A stretch of DNA of 64,000 nt, taken from NCBI RefSeq assembly GCF_033546935.1, contig NZ_CP137854.1:744001-808000 (forward strand). The letters run 5' to 3'. This document shows positions 50,817 to 60,476 of the stretch, in pieces. The first letter of the stretch is position 1; each line of letters begins with the position of its first letter. A program made the translations under genes and the position numbers. The notes beneath the pieces are model-generated. The model saw nothing but the letters and a program-made list of their open reading frames with translations, made no database searches and was not told where the DNA came from. Origin of the DNA: Xylophilus sp. GOD-11R (GTDB lineage Bacteria; Pseudomonadota; Gammaproteobacteria; Burkholderiales; Burkholderiaceae_C).

Positions 50817-51157
50817 TGGAGGACACCGCAGGGCCGGCTCTGCCGGACCGCCGGTGTCGCGCCCGGCAGGGGGGGCAGGCGGCCACCCGCAGTGGGCAAG
50901 CCTGAGCACGAACCAAGACTCGGCGCTTTCTCTTTTCGAGGACACCGCAGGGCCGGCTTCGCCAGACTGCCAGTGGCGCCCTCGGTAGGGGGTAGGCGGG
51001 CACACGCAGTGGGCAAGCCTGGGGGCGAGTCAGACCACGAACCAAGACTCGGCGCTTTCTCTTTTCGAGGACACCGCAGGGCCGGCTTCGCCGGACTGCC
51101 AGTGTCGCCCCCGGTAGGGGGTAGGCGAAGACACGAAGTGCGAAGCCTGGGGGCGAG
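50817..51157. repeat. Three tandem copies of the GC-rich intergenic repeat after fliE
   Basis: Units begin with gaggacaccgcagggccgg at about 50817, 50937 and 51066; the last two have a period of 129 bp (50918 and 51047). Each has a CCCCC..GGGGG-like core and ends in gcctgggggcgag or a variant. Units 2 and 3 both contain gagtcagacc, which in unit 3 is the end of fliE with its stop. So the duplicated unit includes the fliE 3' end. The orientation is that of fliE transcription. Confidence 0.8.
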
Positions 51158-51487
51158 TCAGACCTGCATATTCATGATGTCGGTATAGGCCTGCACCATG
51201 CGGTTGCGCACGTGCACCGTGGCCTGGAAGCCGATCTGGGCCTTCTGCATGGCGACCATGGTCTGCTCCAGGCTGACCGAGGGGTTGTCCAGCTGCACTT
51301 CGCGCTGCATGGCCGACGACTCGTTCTGGGCATTGCTGACCGATTTCAGCGCGCTCTGCAGCGCGGTGCCGAAGCTGCCGCCCTGGGTGCCGGCCACGCC
51401 CGACTGCGCGCCGAGCGCCTTGGAGGCGCGGGCACCGGTCAGGGCCTGGGTGTCGAGAGGCAGGGAAAGGCGGGAGATGGCGTCCAT
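51158..51487 (-). CDS. fliE: Flagellar MS-ring/rod adaptor (FliE)
   Basis: A 109-aa protein joining the MS ring and the rod, from ATG 51487. The C-terminal region (SVSLEQTMVAMQKAQIGFQA, then VHVRNRMVQAYTDIMNMQV) is highly conserved FliE. It is divergent from fliF, as in many Burkholderiales. Its 3' flank carries the tandem repeats at 50817-51157. Confidence 0.95.
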   Translation of the reverse strand: MDAISRLSLPLDTQALTGARASKALGAQSGVAGTQGGSFGTALQSALKSVSNAQNESSAMQREVQLDNPSVSLEQTMVAMQKAQIGFQATVHVRNRMVQAYTDIMNMQV

Positions 51488-51522
51488 GGGGTGTTTCCTC
51501 GTCCGAGGATTTCGATGGCGCA

Positions 51523-51560
51523 ATCCTAAAGTTTCCGGCCGAAGTGCCGAGGGGGAATAA
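51523..51560 (-). promoter_or_regulatory. Weak candidate class II promoter of fliE
   Basis: On the minus strand TTATTC, 27 nt, AGGAT. The first block equals that of fliL, but the second block matches the shared pattern poorly. Reported for its spacing only. Confidence 0.25.
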
Positions 51561-51576
51561 GCGGGGGAAAGAGCGC

Positions 51577-51614
51577 CTTATCCGGTCAACGGCGCCGGGC
51601 GTTATCCGAATAAT
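51577..51614 (+). promoter_or_regulatory. Candidate class II promoter of the fliF operon
   Basis: CTTATC, 27 nt, ATAAT, in the 170-bp fliE-fliF gap and about 44 bp before the fliF start. It fits the YTYWTC-N27-AYAAT pattern shared with flhA, flhB, flgB and fliL, and AATAAT is a good -10 hexamer. Confidence 0.5.
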
Positions 51615-51657
51615 TCGGTCTCGGGGCAATGCCGCCCTACAGCCTTGGATCTACCCG

Positions 51658-53430
51658 ATGTCCGCCGTCGCCGAACTTCCTGCCGCTTCCCTCGCCCCCG
51701 CAGTCGCCGCTCCCGCCTGGACGCAGCGCCTCTCGAGCCTCGACCGTGCCCAGCGCCTCAAGCTCGGCCTGGGCGTCGCGGTGCTCGTGGTGGCGGGTAT
51801 CGCCGGCATCGTGATGGGCCGCCAGGCCGAATACCGGGTGCTGTTCAGCAACCTGGGCGACAAGGACGGCGGCGCGATCGTCGCCCAGCTGTCGACGATG
51901 AACATTCCCTACAAGTACTCCGAAGGCGGCGGCGCGATCCTGGTGCCCTCCGACCGGGTGCACGACATCCGCCTGCGCCTGGCATCGCAAGGCCTGCCCA
52001 AGGGTTCGGTGGCCGGTTTCGAGCTGATGGAAGGCAACCGTTTCGGCATGACCCAGTTCCAGGAACGCCTGACCTTCCAGCGCGGCCTCGAAGGCGAACT
52101 CACCCGTTCGATCCAGTCGCTGGCGTCGGTGCAGAACGCCCGGGTGCACCTGGCGCTGCCCAACCAGAACGGCTTTTTCCGCGAGCAGCAGAAACCCTCG
52201 GCCTCGGTGCTGGTGACGCTGCAGCCCGGCGCCGAACTCAACCGCGCGCAGATCGCCGGCATCGTGCACCTGGTCGCCTCGAGCGTGCCGGAAATGGTGC
52301 CCTCGGCCGTCAGCGTGCTCGACGACAGCGGCAAGCTGCTGTCGCAGGCGCCCGACGCGGCCGGCAACGGCGCCGGCGGTGGCGACGCCACGCAAATGCA
52401 ATACACCCAGCAGCTCGAACAGAACTACGCCCGCCGCGTGCTGGAAATGCTGGAACCCATCGTCGGCCGCGGCAACGTCAAGGCCACGGTGACGGCGGAT
52501 GTCGACTTCTCGCTGAGCGAGCAGACCTCCGAGCAGCACAAGCCCAACCAGTCGGCCGAAACCGGCGCGGTGCGCAGCCAGCAGGTGATCGAGAGCAGCG
52601 GCTCCAACCCCAACGGCAATACCCCTCCCACCGGCGTGCCCGGCGCCACCTCCAACCAGCCGCCGGCCCAGCCCGCCGCGCCGATCAACGGCCAGGCGCA
52701 ACCGATCACGGCCGGCACCGGCAACACCGGCGGCGGCGCGGCCGCGGTCGCCACCACCAGCAAGCGCGAATCGGTCACCAATTACGAAGTCGACAAGACG
52801 GTGCGCGTGACCCGGGGCGGCACGCCCACGGTGCGACGCCTGAGCGCGGCGGTGGTGGTCAACTACGCACCGGCGACCGATGCCAAGGCCGGCCCGACCG
52901 CACTGTCGGCCCAGCAGATCGAGCAGATGACCGCCCTGGTGCGCGAAAGCATCGGTTTCAGCAAGGATCGTGGCGATTCGGTCAACCTGATGAACGCGCC
53001 TTTCATGGTGGCGGCCGCCGACACCAACGCCGTGCCGCTGTGGAAGCAGCCGGAAATCCTGGACCTGGCCCGCAGCATGGCCTGGCCGGTCGGCACCTTC
53101 CTGTTCGGCGCCCTGGTGCTGATGGGCTTCATCCGCCCGGCGCTCAAGGCGATGCGCCAGCCGCCGGTCAAGGTGCTGTCGCCGGGTGACCCGGGCTTCA
53201 TCGCGCTCGACGGCAGCGCCGGGGGCGCGGGCTCCATCGGCGGCCAGCTCAACCTGGCGGTGAGCGACGACAACCCGCGCCCCGCACTTGGCGGCCCGGA
53301 CGAAACCGCGCTGCTGCCGGCCTCGCCGCAACAGGTTCGCCTGGACGAGGCCCGCATGCTGGCCCGCAAGAATCCGATCGCCGTCGCCAACATCGTCAAG
53401 GAGTGGGTCAACGGAGAAGCACCGGCTTAA
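51658..53430 (+). CDS. fliF: Flagellar MS-ring protein (FliF)
   Basis: A 590-aa inner-membrane ring protein. The first membrane helix is near residues 38-55 (GLGVAVLVVAGIAGIVMG), followed by the YscJ/FliF ring-building motifs (PYKYSEGGGAILVPSDRVHD, then GFELMEGNRFGMTQFQERLT). The second membrane helix is near 470-490 (SMAWPVGTFLFGALVLMGF). The C-terminus KNPIAVANIVKEWVNGEA binds FliG. A Pro/Gly-rich loop near 320-375 is long. Confidence 0.97.
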   Translation: MSAVAELPAASLAPAVAAPAWTQRLSSLDRAQRLKLGLGVAVLVVAGIAGIVMGRQAEYRVLFSNLGDKDGGAIVAQLSTMNIPYKYSEGGGAILVPSDRVHDIRLRLASQGLPKGSVAGFELMEGNRFGMTQFQERLTFQRGLEGELTRSIQSLASVQNARVHLALPNQNGFFREQQKPSASVLVTLQPGAELNRAQIAGIVHLVASSVPEMVPSAVSVLDDSGKLLSQAPDAAGNGAGGGDATQMQYTQQLEQNYARRVLEMLEPIVGRGNVKATVTADVDFSLSEQTSEQHKPNQSAETGAVRSQQVIESSGSNPNGNTPPTGVPGATSNQPPAQPAAPINGQAQPITAGTGNTGGGAAAVATTSKRESVTNYEVDKTVRVTRGGTPTVRRLSAAVVVNYAPATDAKAGPTALSAQQIEQMTALVRESIGFSKDRGDSVNLMNAPFMVAAADTNAVPLWKQPEILDLARSMAWPVGTFLFGALVLMGFIRPALKAMRQPPVKVLSPGDPGFIALDGSAGGAGSIGGQLNLAVSDDNPRPALGGPDETALLPASPQQVRLDEARMLARKNPIAVANIVKEWVNGEAPA

Positions 53431-53481
53431 GCCTTCTACTGCGCTTTTCATCCGAAACATTTGCGAGCACCATCTAGCACC

Positions 53482-54477
53482 ATGGACGATCAAGGACTCA
53501 ACGACGCCGCGATCCTGCTGATGTCGCTCGGCGAGGAAGAAGCCGCCGAGGTTTTCAAGCATCTCTCGCCGAAGGAAGTGCAGCGCCTGGGCGAGACGAT
53601 CGCCCGCATGCGCGTGGTGTCGCGCGACCGGGTCGACGAGGTCGTCGGCAAATTCATCGACGCCGCCGCCTCGCAGAGCCTGCTGGTCAACGACACCAGC
53701 GACTACGTGCGGGCCGTGCTCAAGCGCGCGCTCGGCGACGACAAGGCCTCGCTGCTGATCGACCGCATCCTGCAGGGCGGCGACGTCTCCGGCATCGAAA
53801 GCCTGAAGTGGATGGACCCGCTGTCGGTGGCCGAGCTGCTGCGCAACGAGCATCCGCAGATCGTCGCGGCGATCCTGGTACACCTCGACTACGAACAGGC
53901 CGCCGGCGTGCTGCGCAACCTCTCCGAGCGCCAGCGTGGCGAGGTGATGGTGCGTATCGCCACGCTCGAAGGCATCCAGCCGACCGCCCTGAAGGACCTC
54001 AACGAGGTGCTGTTCAAGGTGCTGGCCGGCGGCGACAAGGTGCGCAAGACCTCGCTGGGCGGCGTGAAGACCGCCGCCGAGATCGTCAACCTGATGGGCG
54101 CGGCCGTCGAGGCGCCGCTGCTCGACGCGATCCGCGGCTACGACGCCGACCTGGCGCAGAAGATCATGGACAAGATGTTCGTCTTCGACGACGTCGGCAA
54201 GATCGACGACAAGTCCATCCAGCTGCTGCTCAAGGAAGTCGCTTCCGAAACCCTCGTGGTCGCGCTCAAGGGCGCCGCACCGGAGCTGCGCGACAAGTTC
54301 CTGGCCAACATGTCCTCGCGCGCCGCCGATGCGATGCGCGAAGACCTCGAATCGCGCGGGCCGATGCGCCTGTCGGAAGTCGAGGCGCAGCAGAAGGAAA
54401 TCCTGAAGGTCGTGCGTCGCCTGGCCGACGAAGGCCAGATCGTCCTGGGTGGCGGCTCGGAGGACAGTTTTGTCTGA
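53482..54477 (+). CDS. fliG: Flagellar motor switch protein (FliG)
   Basis: A 331-aa rotor protein that contacts MotA. It starts at ATG 53482 (NDAAILLMSLGEEEAAEVFK). The middle domain has LRNEHPQIVAAILVHLDYEQ, and the C-terminal torque helix holds the charged residues in LKGAAPELRDKFLANMSSRA. Length and sequence are canonical. Confidence 0.97.
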   Translation: MDDQGLNDAAILLMSLGEEEAAEVFKHLSPKEVQRLGETIARMRVVSRDRVDEVVGKFIDAAASQSLLVNDTSDYVRAVLKRALGDDKASLLIDRILQGGDVSGIESLKWMDPLSVAELLRNEHPQIVAAILVHLDYEQAAGVLRNLSERQRGEVMVRIATLEGIQPTALKDLNEVLFKVLAGGDKVRKTSLGGVKTAAEIVNLMGAAVEAPLLDAIRGYDADLAQKIMDKMFVFDDVGKIDDKSIQLLLKEVASETLVVALKGAAPELRDKFLANMSSRAADAMREDLESRGPMRLSEVEAQQKEILKVVRRLADEGQIVLGGGSEDSFV

Positions 54478-55219
54478 TTCCGGCGGTCATCGCTACAGCC
54501 GTTTCATTCCCGACGAGGAAATCGCCGGGTCGGCGCCCTGGCGCTTCGTGGCGGTCGACGAGCGCGTGCGCGTCGCCGAGGAAGCCGCCGCGCGCGCACA
54601 TGCGCAGCAGGCCGCGGAGAACCAGCCCAGCTACCTGAAGAAGCTGCAGGACGCCTACGAGGCCGGTCGTCAGCAGGGTTTCGAGGACGGCCACGCCGAA
54701 GCCACGCTCGAAGGCGCGCAACGGCTCGACGCCTACGTCGCCGGCGAAGGCCGCGCGATCGCCGAACGACTGGCGGGCCTGGCCGGCTCCATGGGCGACA
54801 GCCTGGGCCAGGCACAGGACCGCATCGCCGTACAGGTGCTGGAGATGGCCTGCTCGATGGCGCGCCAGGTGCTGCGCCGAGAGCTCGCGTCCGACCGCCA
54901 GGCGCTGCTGCCGGTGGTGCGCGAAGCCATGGGCCAGCTGGTGGCCGACGGCCGTCCGGCCACGGTGCGGATGAACCCCGCCGACCTGGACCACCTGCGT
55001 GCTTCGCTGCAGGAAGAATTCGCCGGCGTGCCGGTGGCCTGGGTGGCCGACGCGGCCATGCCCGCCGGCGGCTGCCAGGTCGAATCGGCCGGCTCCGTGA
55101 TCGACGGCCGGCTGCAGAGCCGCTGGCAGCGCGCCATCGCCGCGCTGGGCGTGGAGATGTCGCTCGATCTGCCGCAAGACGCGCCAGCCGAAGACTCCCC
55201 CGAAGACGGAGCCGCCTGA
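54470..55219 (+). CDS. fliH: Flagellar export ATPase regulator (FliH)
   Basis: A 249-aa FliH. The start is most likely TTG at 54470, overlapping the fliG end by 8 bp, because GGAGG lies 6 nt before it; the alternative GTG at 54449 has no clear ribosome site. The N-terminus [11 protein letters not shown], the coiled-coil ([20 protein letters not shown]) and the C-terminal V-type-ATPase-E-like part ([20 protein letters not shown]) support the call. It regulates FliI. Confidence 0.92.
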   Translation: MSDSGGHRYSRFIPDEEIAGSAPWRFVAVDERVRVAEEAAARAHAQQAAENQPSYLKKLQDAYEAGRQQGFEDGHAEATLEGAQRLDAYVAGEGRAIAERLAGLAGSMGDSLGQAQDRIAVQVLEMACSMARQVLRRELASDRQALLPVVREAMGQLVADGRPATVRMNPADLDHLRASLQEEFAGVPVAWVADAAMPAGGCQVESAGSVIDGRLQSRWQRAIAALGVEMSLDLPQDAPAEDSPEDGAA

Positions 55220-56688
55220 TGGCCGACGCCCTGTCCGCCCAAGTCGCAACGCAGGCCCAGGTCGGCGCCTGGGACCGCTTCATGACCGCCGCTGTCGGCC
55301 GCACCGCCGAGCCGGTCGCGCTGGCCTCGCACGGCACGCTGACCAAGCTCACCGGACTGGTCCTGGAAGCTTCCGGCCTGCGGGTGCCGGTGGGCGCGCA
55401 ATGTTTCATCCGCCAGGCCGGCCAGCCGCAGGTGCTGGCAGAGGTGGTGGGTTTCGCGGGCGAGCGGGCATTTCTGATGCCGGCCGGCGACATCTACGGC
55501 CTCTCCAGCGGCGCCAGCGTGGTGCCCACCTCCGCCGAGCCACCCGCGCTGCGCTGGGGCCGTGAGAACCCGCCCGCGCCGCGTACCGGTGCCGGCGCCA
55601 GCGTGCTGCGCCTGCCGCTCGGCGACGGGCTGCTCGGCCGGGTGGTCGATTCGTGCGGCGAGCCGCTGGACCGCCAGGGCCCGCTCGACAACGTGACGCC
55701 GCAGCCGCTGGACCGTTCGCCGCTCAACGCCATGGACCGCGACCCGGTGCGCGAGCCGCTCGACACCGGCGTGCGTGCCATCAACAGCCTGCTCACCGTG
55801 GGCCGTGGCCAGCGCCTGGGCCTGTTCGCCGGCTCCGGCGTGGGCAAAAGCGTGCTGCTGGGCATGATGGCCCGCTACACCCAGGCCGACGTGATCGTGG
55901 TCGGCCTGATCGGCGAGCGGGGTCGCGAAGTCAAGGAATTCATCGAAGACATCCTGGGCGACGACGGGCGCGAGCGCTCGGTGGTCGTCGCCGCACCGGC
56001 CGACGCGCCGCCGCTGCTGCGCATGCAGGGCGCGGCCTATGCGACGGCGGTGGCCGAATACTTTCGCGACAAGGGCCAGCACGTGCTGCTGCTGATGGAT
56101 TCGCTCACCCGCTACGCCATGGCGCAGCGCGAGATCGCGCTGGCCATCGGCGAGCCGCCCGCCACCAAGGGCTATCCGCCGAGCTGCTTCGCCAAGCTGC
56201 CGGCGCTGGTGGAGCGCAGCGGCAACGGCCTGCACGGCGTGGGCTCGATCACCGCCTTCTATACCGTGTTGTCCGAAGGCGACGATCAGCAGGACCCGAT
56301 CGCCGACGCGGCGCGCGCCATCCTGGACGGCCACATCGTGCTGTCGCGCACGCTGGCCGAGTCGGCCCACTACCCGGCGATCGACATCGAGCAGTCGGCC
56401 TCGCGGGTGATGCACAACGTGGTGTCGCGCGAACACCTGGACATCGCGCGCAAGTTCCGCGCGACCTATTCCCGCTACCAGCAGGCCAAGGACCTGGTGC
56501 AGGTCGGCGCCTATGCGCCCGGCGCCGATCCGCAACTCGACGAGGCGATCACGCTGCAGCCGGGCATGGTGGCCTTTCTGCAACAGGGCATGTTCGACGC
56601 CGCCAATCTGGATGAGTGCGTGCACGAAATGGCCGGCATCCTGGCGCCGCAGCAACAGCAACAACAGCCGCCCGGGGGCTTTCGATGA
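55219..56688 (+). CDS. fliI: Flagellar export ATPase (FliI)
   Basis: A 489-aa F1-beta-like ATPase. Walker A is [16 protein letters not shown] (about residue 205), Walker B is [18 protein letters not shown] (about 290), and GRGQRLG and [20 protein letters not shown] are family blocks. It overlaps the fliH stop by one base. The C-terminus is Gln/Pro-rich. Confidence 0.97.
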   Translation: MADALSAQVATQAQVGAWDRFMTAAVGRTAEPVALASHGTLTKLTGLVLEASGLRVPVGAQCFIRQAGQPQVLAEVVGFAGERAFLMPAGDIYGLSSGASVVPTSAEPPALRWGRENPPAPRTGAGASVLRLPLGDGLLGRVVDSCGEPLDRQGPLDNVTPQPLDRSPLNAMDRDPVREPLDTGVRAINSLLTVGRGQRLGLFAGSGVGKSVLLGMMARYTQADVIVVGLIGERGREVKEFIEDILGDDGRERSVVVAAPADAPPLLRMQGAAYATAVAEYFRDKGQHVLLLMDSLTRYAMAQREIALAIGEPPATKGYPPSCFAKLPALVERSGNGLHGVGSITAFYTVLSEGDDQQDPIADAARAILDGHIVLSRTLAESAHYPAIDIEQSASRVMHNVVSREHLDIARKFRATYSRYQQAKDLVQVGAYAPGADPQLDEAITLQPGMVAFLQQGMFDAANLDECVHEMAGILAPQQQQQQPPGGFR

Positions 56689-57161
56689 GCGCCGGCAAGG
56701 GACGCGGCATGCAGATCGCCGCCGACATGGCCCGCCGCAAGCGCGACGCCGCCGCCGCCGACCTCAATCGGGGCCGTGCCGCCGAGCGCGCCGCGCACCA
56801 CCAGTTCGAGCAGCTGACCAACTACGCCCGCGACACCGAGTCGCGCTGGACCGAGCAGGCGCGCGTCCTGGCCACGCCGGAGCTCATGACGCACCACTAC
56901 CAGTTCATGACGCGGCTGCACCACGCCATCGGCCTGCAGCGCGACGTGCTGCAGCAGCACGCCCGGCAGATCGAACTGCTGACCGGCCGGGTGCGCGAAG
57001 CCGAACTGCGCCTGAAGAGCCTGCAGATGGTGATCGACCGCCAGCGGCTCGACGCCGAGAAAGTGTTGGCGCGCCGCGAACAGAAACAGACCGATGAGAT
57101 GGCCGCGAACCTGTTCCGCCGGACAGCCGCCGCCGTACTGGAAGAAGGATCGTCCCGATGA
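56685..57161 (+). CDS. fliJ: Flagellar export chaperone-escort protein (FliJ)
   Basis: A 158-aa coiled-coil protein ([20 protein letters not shown], then [18 protein letters not shown]) with the conserved KQxDE-like end. The ATG overlaps the fliI stop by 4 bp. It acts as the central stalk of the export ATPase. Confidence 0.93.
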   Translation: MSAGKGRGMQIAADMARRKRDAAAADLNRGRAAERAAHHQFEQLTNYARDTESRWTEQARVLATPELMTHHYQFMTRLHHAIGLQRDVLQQHARQIELLTGRVREAELRLKSLQMVIDRQRLDAEKVLARREQKQTDEMAANLFRRTAAAVLEEGSSR

Positions 57162-58597
57162 CCGTCGAAAACGCCGGCGCAGTGCGCCACCCGACCCGCG
57201 CCGCCCATGCGGGCCATGCTGCCGCCAACCGCGGTGCCGCAACCGCCGCAGGCGCCAACGACGCGCCGGCTGCCGGTTTCCTGTCGCTGCTGGGCGCCGT
57301 GTCCGACGGCAGCGACCTGCTGGACCCGGCCGCGCTGACGCTCGACGGCGCGGTGGACGACGGCACCGCGCTGAGCGGCCAGACGCTCGCCCGGGACGCA
57401 GCCGAAGACGGCACCGACGACGCCAGCACGCTCGCCGCCTGGAGTGGCTGGCTGCAGATGCCGGTCGTCGTGCCCCCGACCACGCCGACCACGCCGGCCA
57501 CCGGTGCCGCGCCGGGCGTTTCCACCACACTCGCCGACACCACCGGCAAGCCGGCCGGCCTGCGTTCGCTGGCCGCCGATGGCTTCAAGGCCGATTCGGC
57601 CAGCCCGGTCGCCACCACGGCCAGCACGGTTGCTACCGAGGTCGCGCAATCGACGTCCGCCAACCCGGCCGCTGCCGGCAAGGCGCCGATCGCGGCCGAC
57701 GCCGCACGGCCCGCCGCCCCGCCGGCCGGCGCCCAGGCGCTGCGTGTTGGCAGCCTGTCGGCGGTGGCCGCGGCCAGCCGCGCCCATGCGGCCGCGACGG
57801 CAGACGCTCTGTCGGCACAGGTCAATTCGATCTCGGTCGGCGGTACAGCCGCTGTCACCGACCCCGACGGCCGCTCCGCGCGCGGCACGGCTTCCACGCT
57901 GTCGCTGGGCGACGGCGGGCAGGGCCGCTGGTCCAGCATGCTGTCGGACATCGTTCGTGCGCCGGCCGAATCCGCCACCGGCGGCTTCGGCGAGAACGGT
58001 GCGCAATCGCAACACCACGGCGCCGATGCGCAGGCCCGCGGCGGCGAGGGCCTCGGCACGACCGCCGCCGGTTTCGGCCAGACCGCTGCCGGCACCGACG
58101 GCGGCGCATTCTCCGCGGCATCGGCCCCGACACCGGGCGCCGACATGCCGATGGCCGGCACCGCCAACGTGCTCACGCAGGACGAATGGCTGGCCGCGAC
58201 CACGCCGTCGCTCGAATCCCAGGGCTTGCAGACCGCCGAACTCACGGTCGATGCCTTCGGCGCGCCGGTCGACGTGCGCATCTCGCTGTCGGGCGCCGAC
58301 GCCGAGGTGAGCTTCCAGACCGACCAGGCCGACACCCGTGCCGCGCTCGGCGGCGCGGTGTCCGAACTGCAGAACCTGCTCCAGCAGGAAGGTCTTGTGC
58401 TGTCGGGCGTCACCGTCGGTGGCTCGGGCGCCCAGCAGCAGCAGGGCGGTTTCCAGGCGACGGCCGATGGCGGCGGCAGCCGGGGCGACACACGTCGTGC
58501 GGCCCGTGCCGACGCCGGCCAGGTGGAGACGGTGGCCGAGCCGGTCGCCCGCAGCCGCCCGACGACCGGACGCGGCGCGCTCGACGTTTTTGCCTGA
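57158..58597 (+). CDS. fliK: Flagellar hook-length control protein (FliK)
   Basis: A 479-aa secreted ruler. The first ~340 residues are Ala/Thr/Pro-rich and of low complexity. The C-terminal domain (LQTAELTVDAFGAPVDVRIS, then TRAALGGAVSELQNLLQQEG) is the Flg_hook domain that switches FlhB specificity. It overlaps fliJ by 4 bp. The Gln-rich tail (AQQQQGGFQ) is loop-like. Confidence 0.92.
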   Translation: MTVENAGAVRHPTRAAHAGHAAANRGAATAAGANDAPAAGFLSLLGAVSDGSDLLDPAALTLDGAVDDGTALSGQTLARDAAEDGTDDASTLAAWSGWLQMPVVVPPTTPTTPATGAAPGVSTTLADTTGKPAGLRSLAADGFKADSASPVATTASTVATEVAQSTSANPAAAGKAPIAADAARPAAPPAGAQALRVGSLSAVAAASRAHAAATADALSAQVNSISVGGTAAVTDPDGRSARGTASTLSLGDGGQGRWSSMLSDIVRAPAESATGGFGENGAQSQHHGADAQARGGEGLGTTAAGFGQTAAGTDGGAFSAASAPTPGADMPMAGTANVLTQDEWLAATTPSLESQGLQTAELTVDAFGAPVDVRISLSGADAEVSFQTDQADTRAALGGAVSELQNLLQQEGLVLSGVTVGGSGAQQQQGGFQATADGGGSRGDTRRAARADAGQVETVAEPVARSRPTTGRGALDVFA

Positions 58598-58670
58598 CCG
58601 GCCCCGGCGGACGCCGGTGCCGCCCAGCCATCGCTTTGCGCTTGCCATCGATAACGGGCGTTTTCGCCGC

Positions 58671-58708
58671 TTATTCGGCCGACCGCCGCGTGCGGCCTCC
58701 TCAATAAT
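58671..58708 (+). promoter_or_regulatory. Candidate class II promoter of fliL-fliM-fliN
   Basis: TTATTC, 27 nt, ATAAT, in the 167-bp fliK-fliL gap. It fits the YTYWTC-N27-AYAAT pattern seen before flhA, flhB, fliF and flgB, and suggests that fliL starts a new transcript. Confidence 0.5.
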
Positions 58709-58764
58709 GGCGTGTCCGCTGGTCACGTGCCGGCTCCCACCATTGCCGTTCGAGGAACACCACC

Positions 58765-59328
58765 GTGGCCGATGCCGCTCCCAAGCCGAAGTCGAAGAAG
58801 AAGCTGATGGTCATCGTCATCGGACTCGTCGTGGTCCTGGCGGTCGCCGGTGGCGCTGCGATGTTCCTCATGAAGAAGAACGCCGCGACCGATGAAGACG
58901 GCGAGGAGGCCGCCGCGCCTGCGGCCCACGCCAAGCACGACGACAAGAATCCGCCGACCTTCCTGCCGATCGACAACCTGGTGGTGAACCTGGCCGATCC
59001 CGGGGGCGAGCGTTTCGCGCAGATCGGCATCACCTTCCAGATGGCCGACAGCCACAGCGCCGATTCGCTCAAGACCAACATGCCGCGCGTGCGCAGCGCG
59101 ATCCTGATGCTGACCTCGCAACGCAGCTCCGAAGAGCTGTTGTCGCGCGACGGCAAGCTCAAGCTGGCCAAGGCTATTTCCGACGAAGCGTCTCGTACTT
59201 TTGGTATCGAACCGGAAGACGAGGAGGACGAGGATGAGGATGCACCGAAGAAAAAGAAAAAGAAGCGCAAGGCTCAGCCAGAAAGCCCCGTCCAGGGTGT
59301 GCTCTTTTCCAGTTTCATCGTGCAGTAG
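58765..59328 (+). CDS. fliL: Flagellar basal-body-associated protein (FliL)
   Basis: A 187-aa single-pass membrane protein that supports stators. It starts at GTG 58765 with a GAGGAA ribosome site. The membrane helix is near residues 14-34 (LMVIVIGLVVVLAVAGGAAM), and the periplasmic domain reads LPIDNLVVNLADPGGERFAQ. An unusual acidic-then-basic tract (PEDEEDEDED, then KKKKKKRK) sits between residues ~150 and 172. Confidence 0.95.
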   Translation: MADAAPKPKSKKKLMVIVIGLVVVLAVAGGAAMFLMKKNAATDEDGEEAAAPAAHAKHDDKNPPTFLPIDNLVVNLADPGGERFAQIGITFQMADSHSADSLKTNMPRVRSAILMLTSQRSSEELLSRDGKLKLAKAISDEASRTFGIEPEDEEDEDEDAPKKKKKKRKAQPESPVQGVLFSSFIVQ

Positions 59329-59440
59329 ATGATTCACCCCCAAGCTCTCTCACTTCGTGTAGACGCTGATCCCCTTTCGGGGGGCGGCGCTGGCCGTTCG
59401 GCGAAGCCGGCCCGGCGGCGCGCTGAAAAATGCGGGGCGG
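59329..59440. repeat. GC-rich intergenic repeat after fliL
   Basis: One copy, in the fliL direction, directly after the stop: attcacccccaagctc, cacttcgtgta, CCCCTTTCGGGG core, ggccgttcggcgaagccggcc. It is the complement of the arrangement after fliE (gaagccggcc..cacgaagtgc..gggggcgag). The hairpins could stop part of transcription before fliM. Confidence 0.7.
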
Positions 59441-59474
59441 GCGTTCGTTGTTCGGGCATTGATGGAGATTTCGC

Positions 59475-60476
59475 ATGAGTGAAGCGTTTCTTTCCCAGGA
59501 AGAAGTCGATGCCCTCCTCGAAGGCGTCACGGGCGAAAGCCAGAAGATGGCCGAGGAGGCGACCGAAACCGGCGGCATCCGCAACTACGACATCTCCAGC
59601 CAGGAGCGCATCGTCCGCGGACGCATGCCGACGATGGAGATCGTCAACGAGCGCTTCGCCCGCAATCTGCGCGTGGGCTTGTTCAACTTCACCCGCCGCA
59701 ATCCCGAGATCTCGGTCGGCACGGTGACGGTGCAGCGCTACAGCGCGTTCCTGCGTGAACTGGCGGTGCCGACCAACTTCAACATCGTGGCGATCCGGCC
59801 GCTGCGTGGCAGCGGGCTGATCGTGTGCGAGCCGGCCCTGCTGTTCGGTGTGATCGACACGCTCTATGGCGGCATCGGCAAGTTCCAGACGCGCATCGAA
59901 GGCCGCGATTTCTCGCCGACCGAACAGCGGGTGATCAACCGCCTGGTCGATGTGATCTGCGCCGAATACAAGAAGGCCTGGTCGGGCATTTACCCGATCG
60001 AGCTGGAATACCAGCGCTCGGAAATGCAGCCGCAATTCGCCAACATCGCCACGCCCAGCGAGATCTGCGTGGCCAGCGCTTTCCAGCTGGAGATCGGCGA
60101 CATCGTCGGCATGATCCACATCTGCATGCCCTACGCCACGCTGGAGCCGATCCGCGACGTGCTGTTCTCTTCCACGCAGGGCGACTCGATCGAGGTCGAC
60201 CGCCGCTGGGTCAAGCTGCTGTCGCGCGAGATCCAGGCAGCCGAGGTCACCATGGTGGCCGAGCTCGCGCAGGCGCAGGCCACCGTCGAGCAACTGCTGG
60301 CGATGAAGGTCGGTGACTTCATCGAACTCGACCGGGCGCCGCGCATCGAGGCGACGATCGGCGGAGTGCCGATGTTCAGTTGCACCTACGGCACACACAA
60401 CGCCAAGTACGCGATCCGCATCGAGGACAACCTGCGCGGCACCGAAACGAACTGGATTGGAGAAAAGAATGGCTGA
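59475..60476 (+). CDS. fliM: Flagellar motor switch protein (FliM)
   Basis: A 333-aa C-ring protein. The N-terminal peptide MSEAFLSQEEVDALLEGVTG binds CheY-P. The middle CheC-like domain (GSGLIVCEPALLFGVIDTLY) and the C-terminal SpoA domain (AQATVEQLLAMKVGDFIELD) follow in order. It overlaps fliN by 8 bp. Confidence 0.97.
   Translation: MSEAFLSQEEVDALLEGVTGESQKMAEEATETGGIRNYDISSQERIVRGRMPTMEIVNERFARNLRVGLFNFTRRNPEISVGTVTVQRYSAFLRELAVPTNFNIVAIRPLRGSGLIVCEPALLFGVIDTLYGGIGKFQTRIEGRDFSPTEQRVINRLVDVICAEYKKAWSGIYPIELEYQRSEMQPQFANIATPSEICVASAFQLEIGDIVGMIHICMPYATLEPIRDVLFSSTQGDSIEVDRRWVKLLSREIQAAEVTMVAELAQAQATVEQLLAMKVGDFIELDRAPRIEATIGGVPMFSCTYGTHNAKYAIRIEDNLRGTETNWIGEKNG

Noticed and set aside
50805..51160. 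CRISPR-like array after fliE
   Set aside because: Three long (about 129-bp) degenerate tandem units without short regular spacers; it is a duplicated intergenic repeat.
51527..51553. TAAAGTTT followed by 11 nt and GCCGAGGG before fliF, a sigma-28-like site
   Set aside because: The -35 block is perfect but the -10 block is poor and overlaps the fliE control region; fliF is an early gene. Could be real but was not called.
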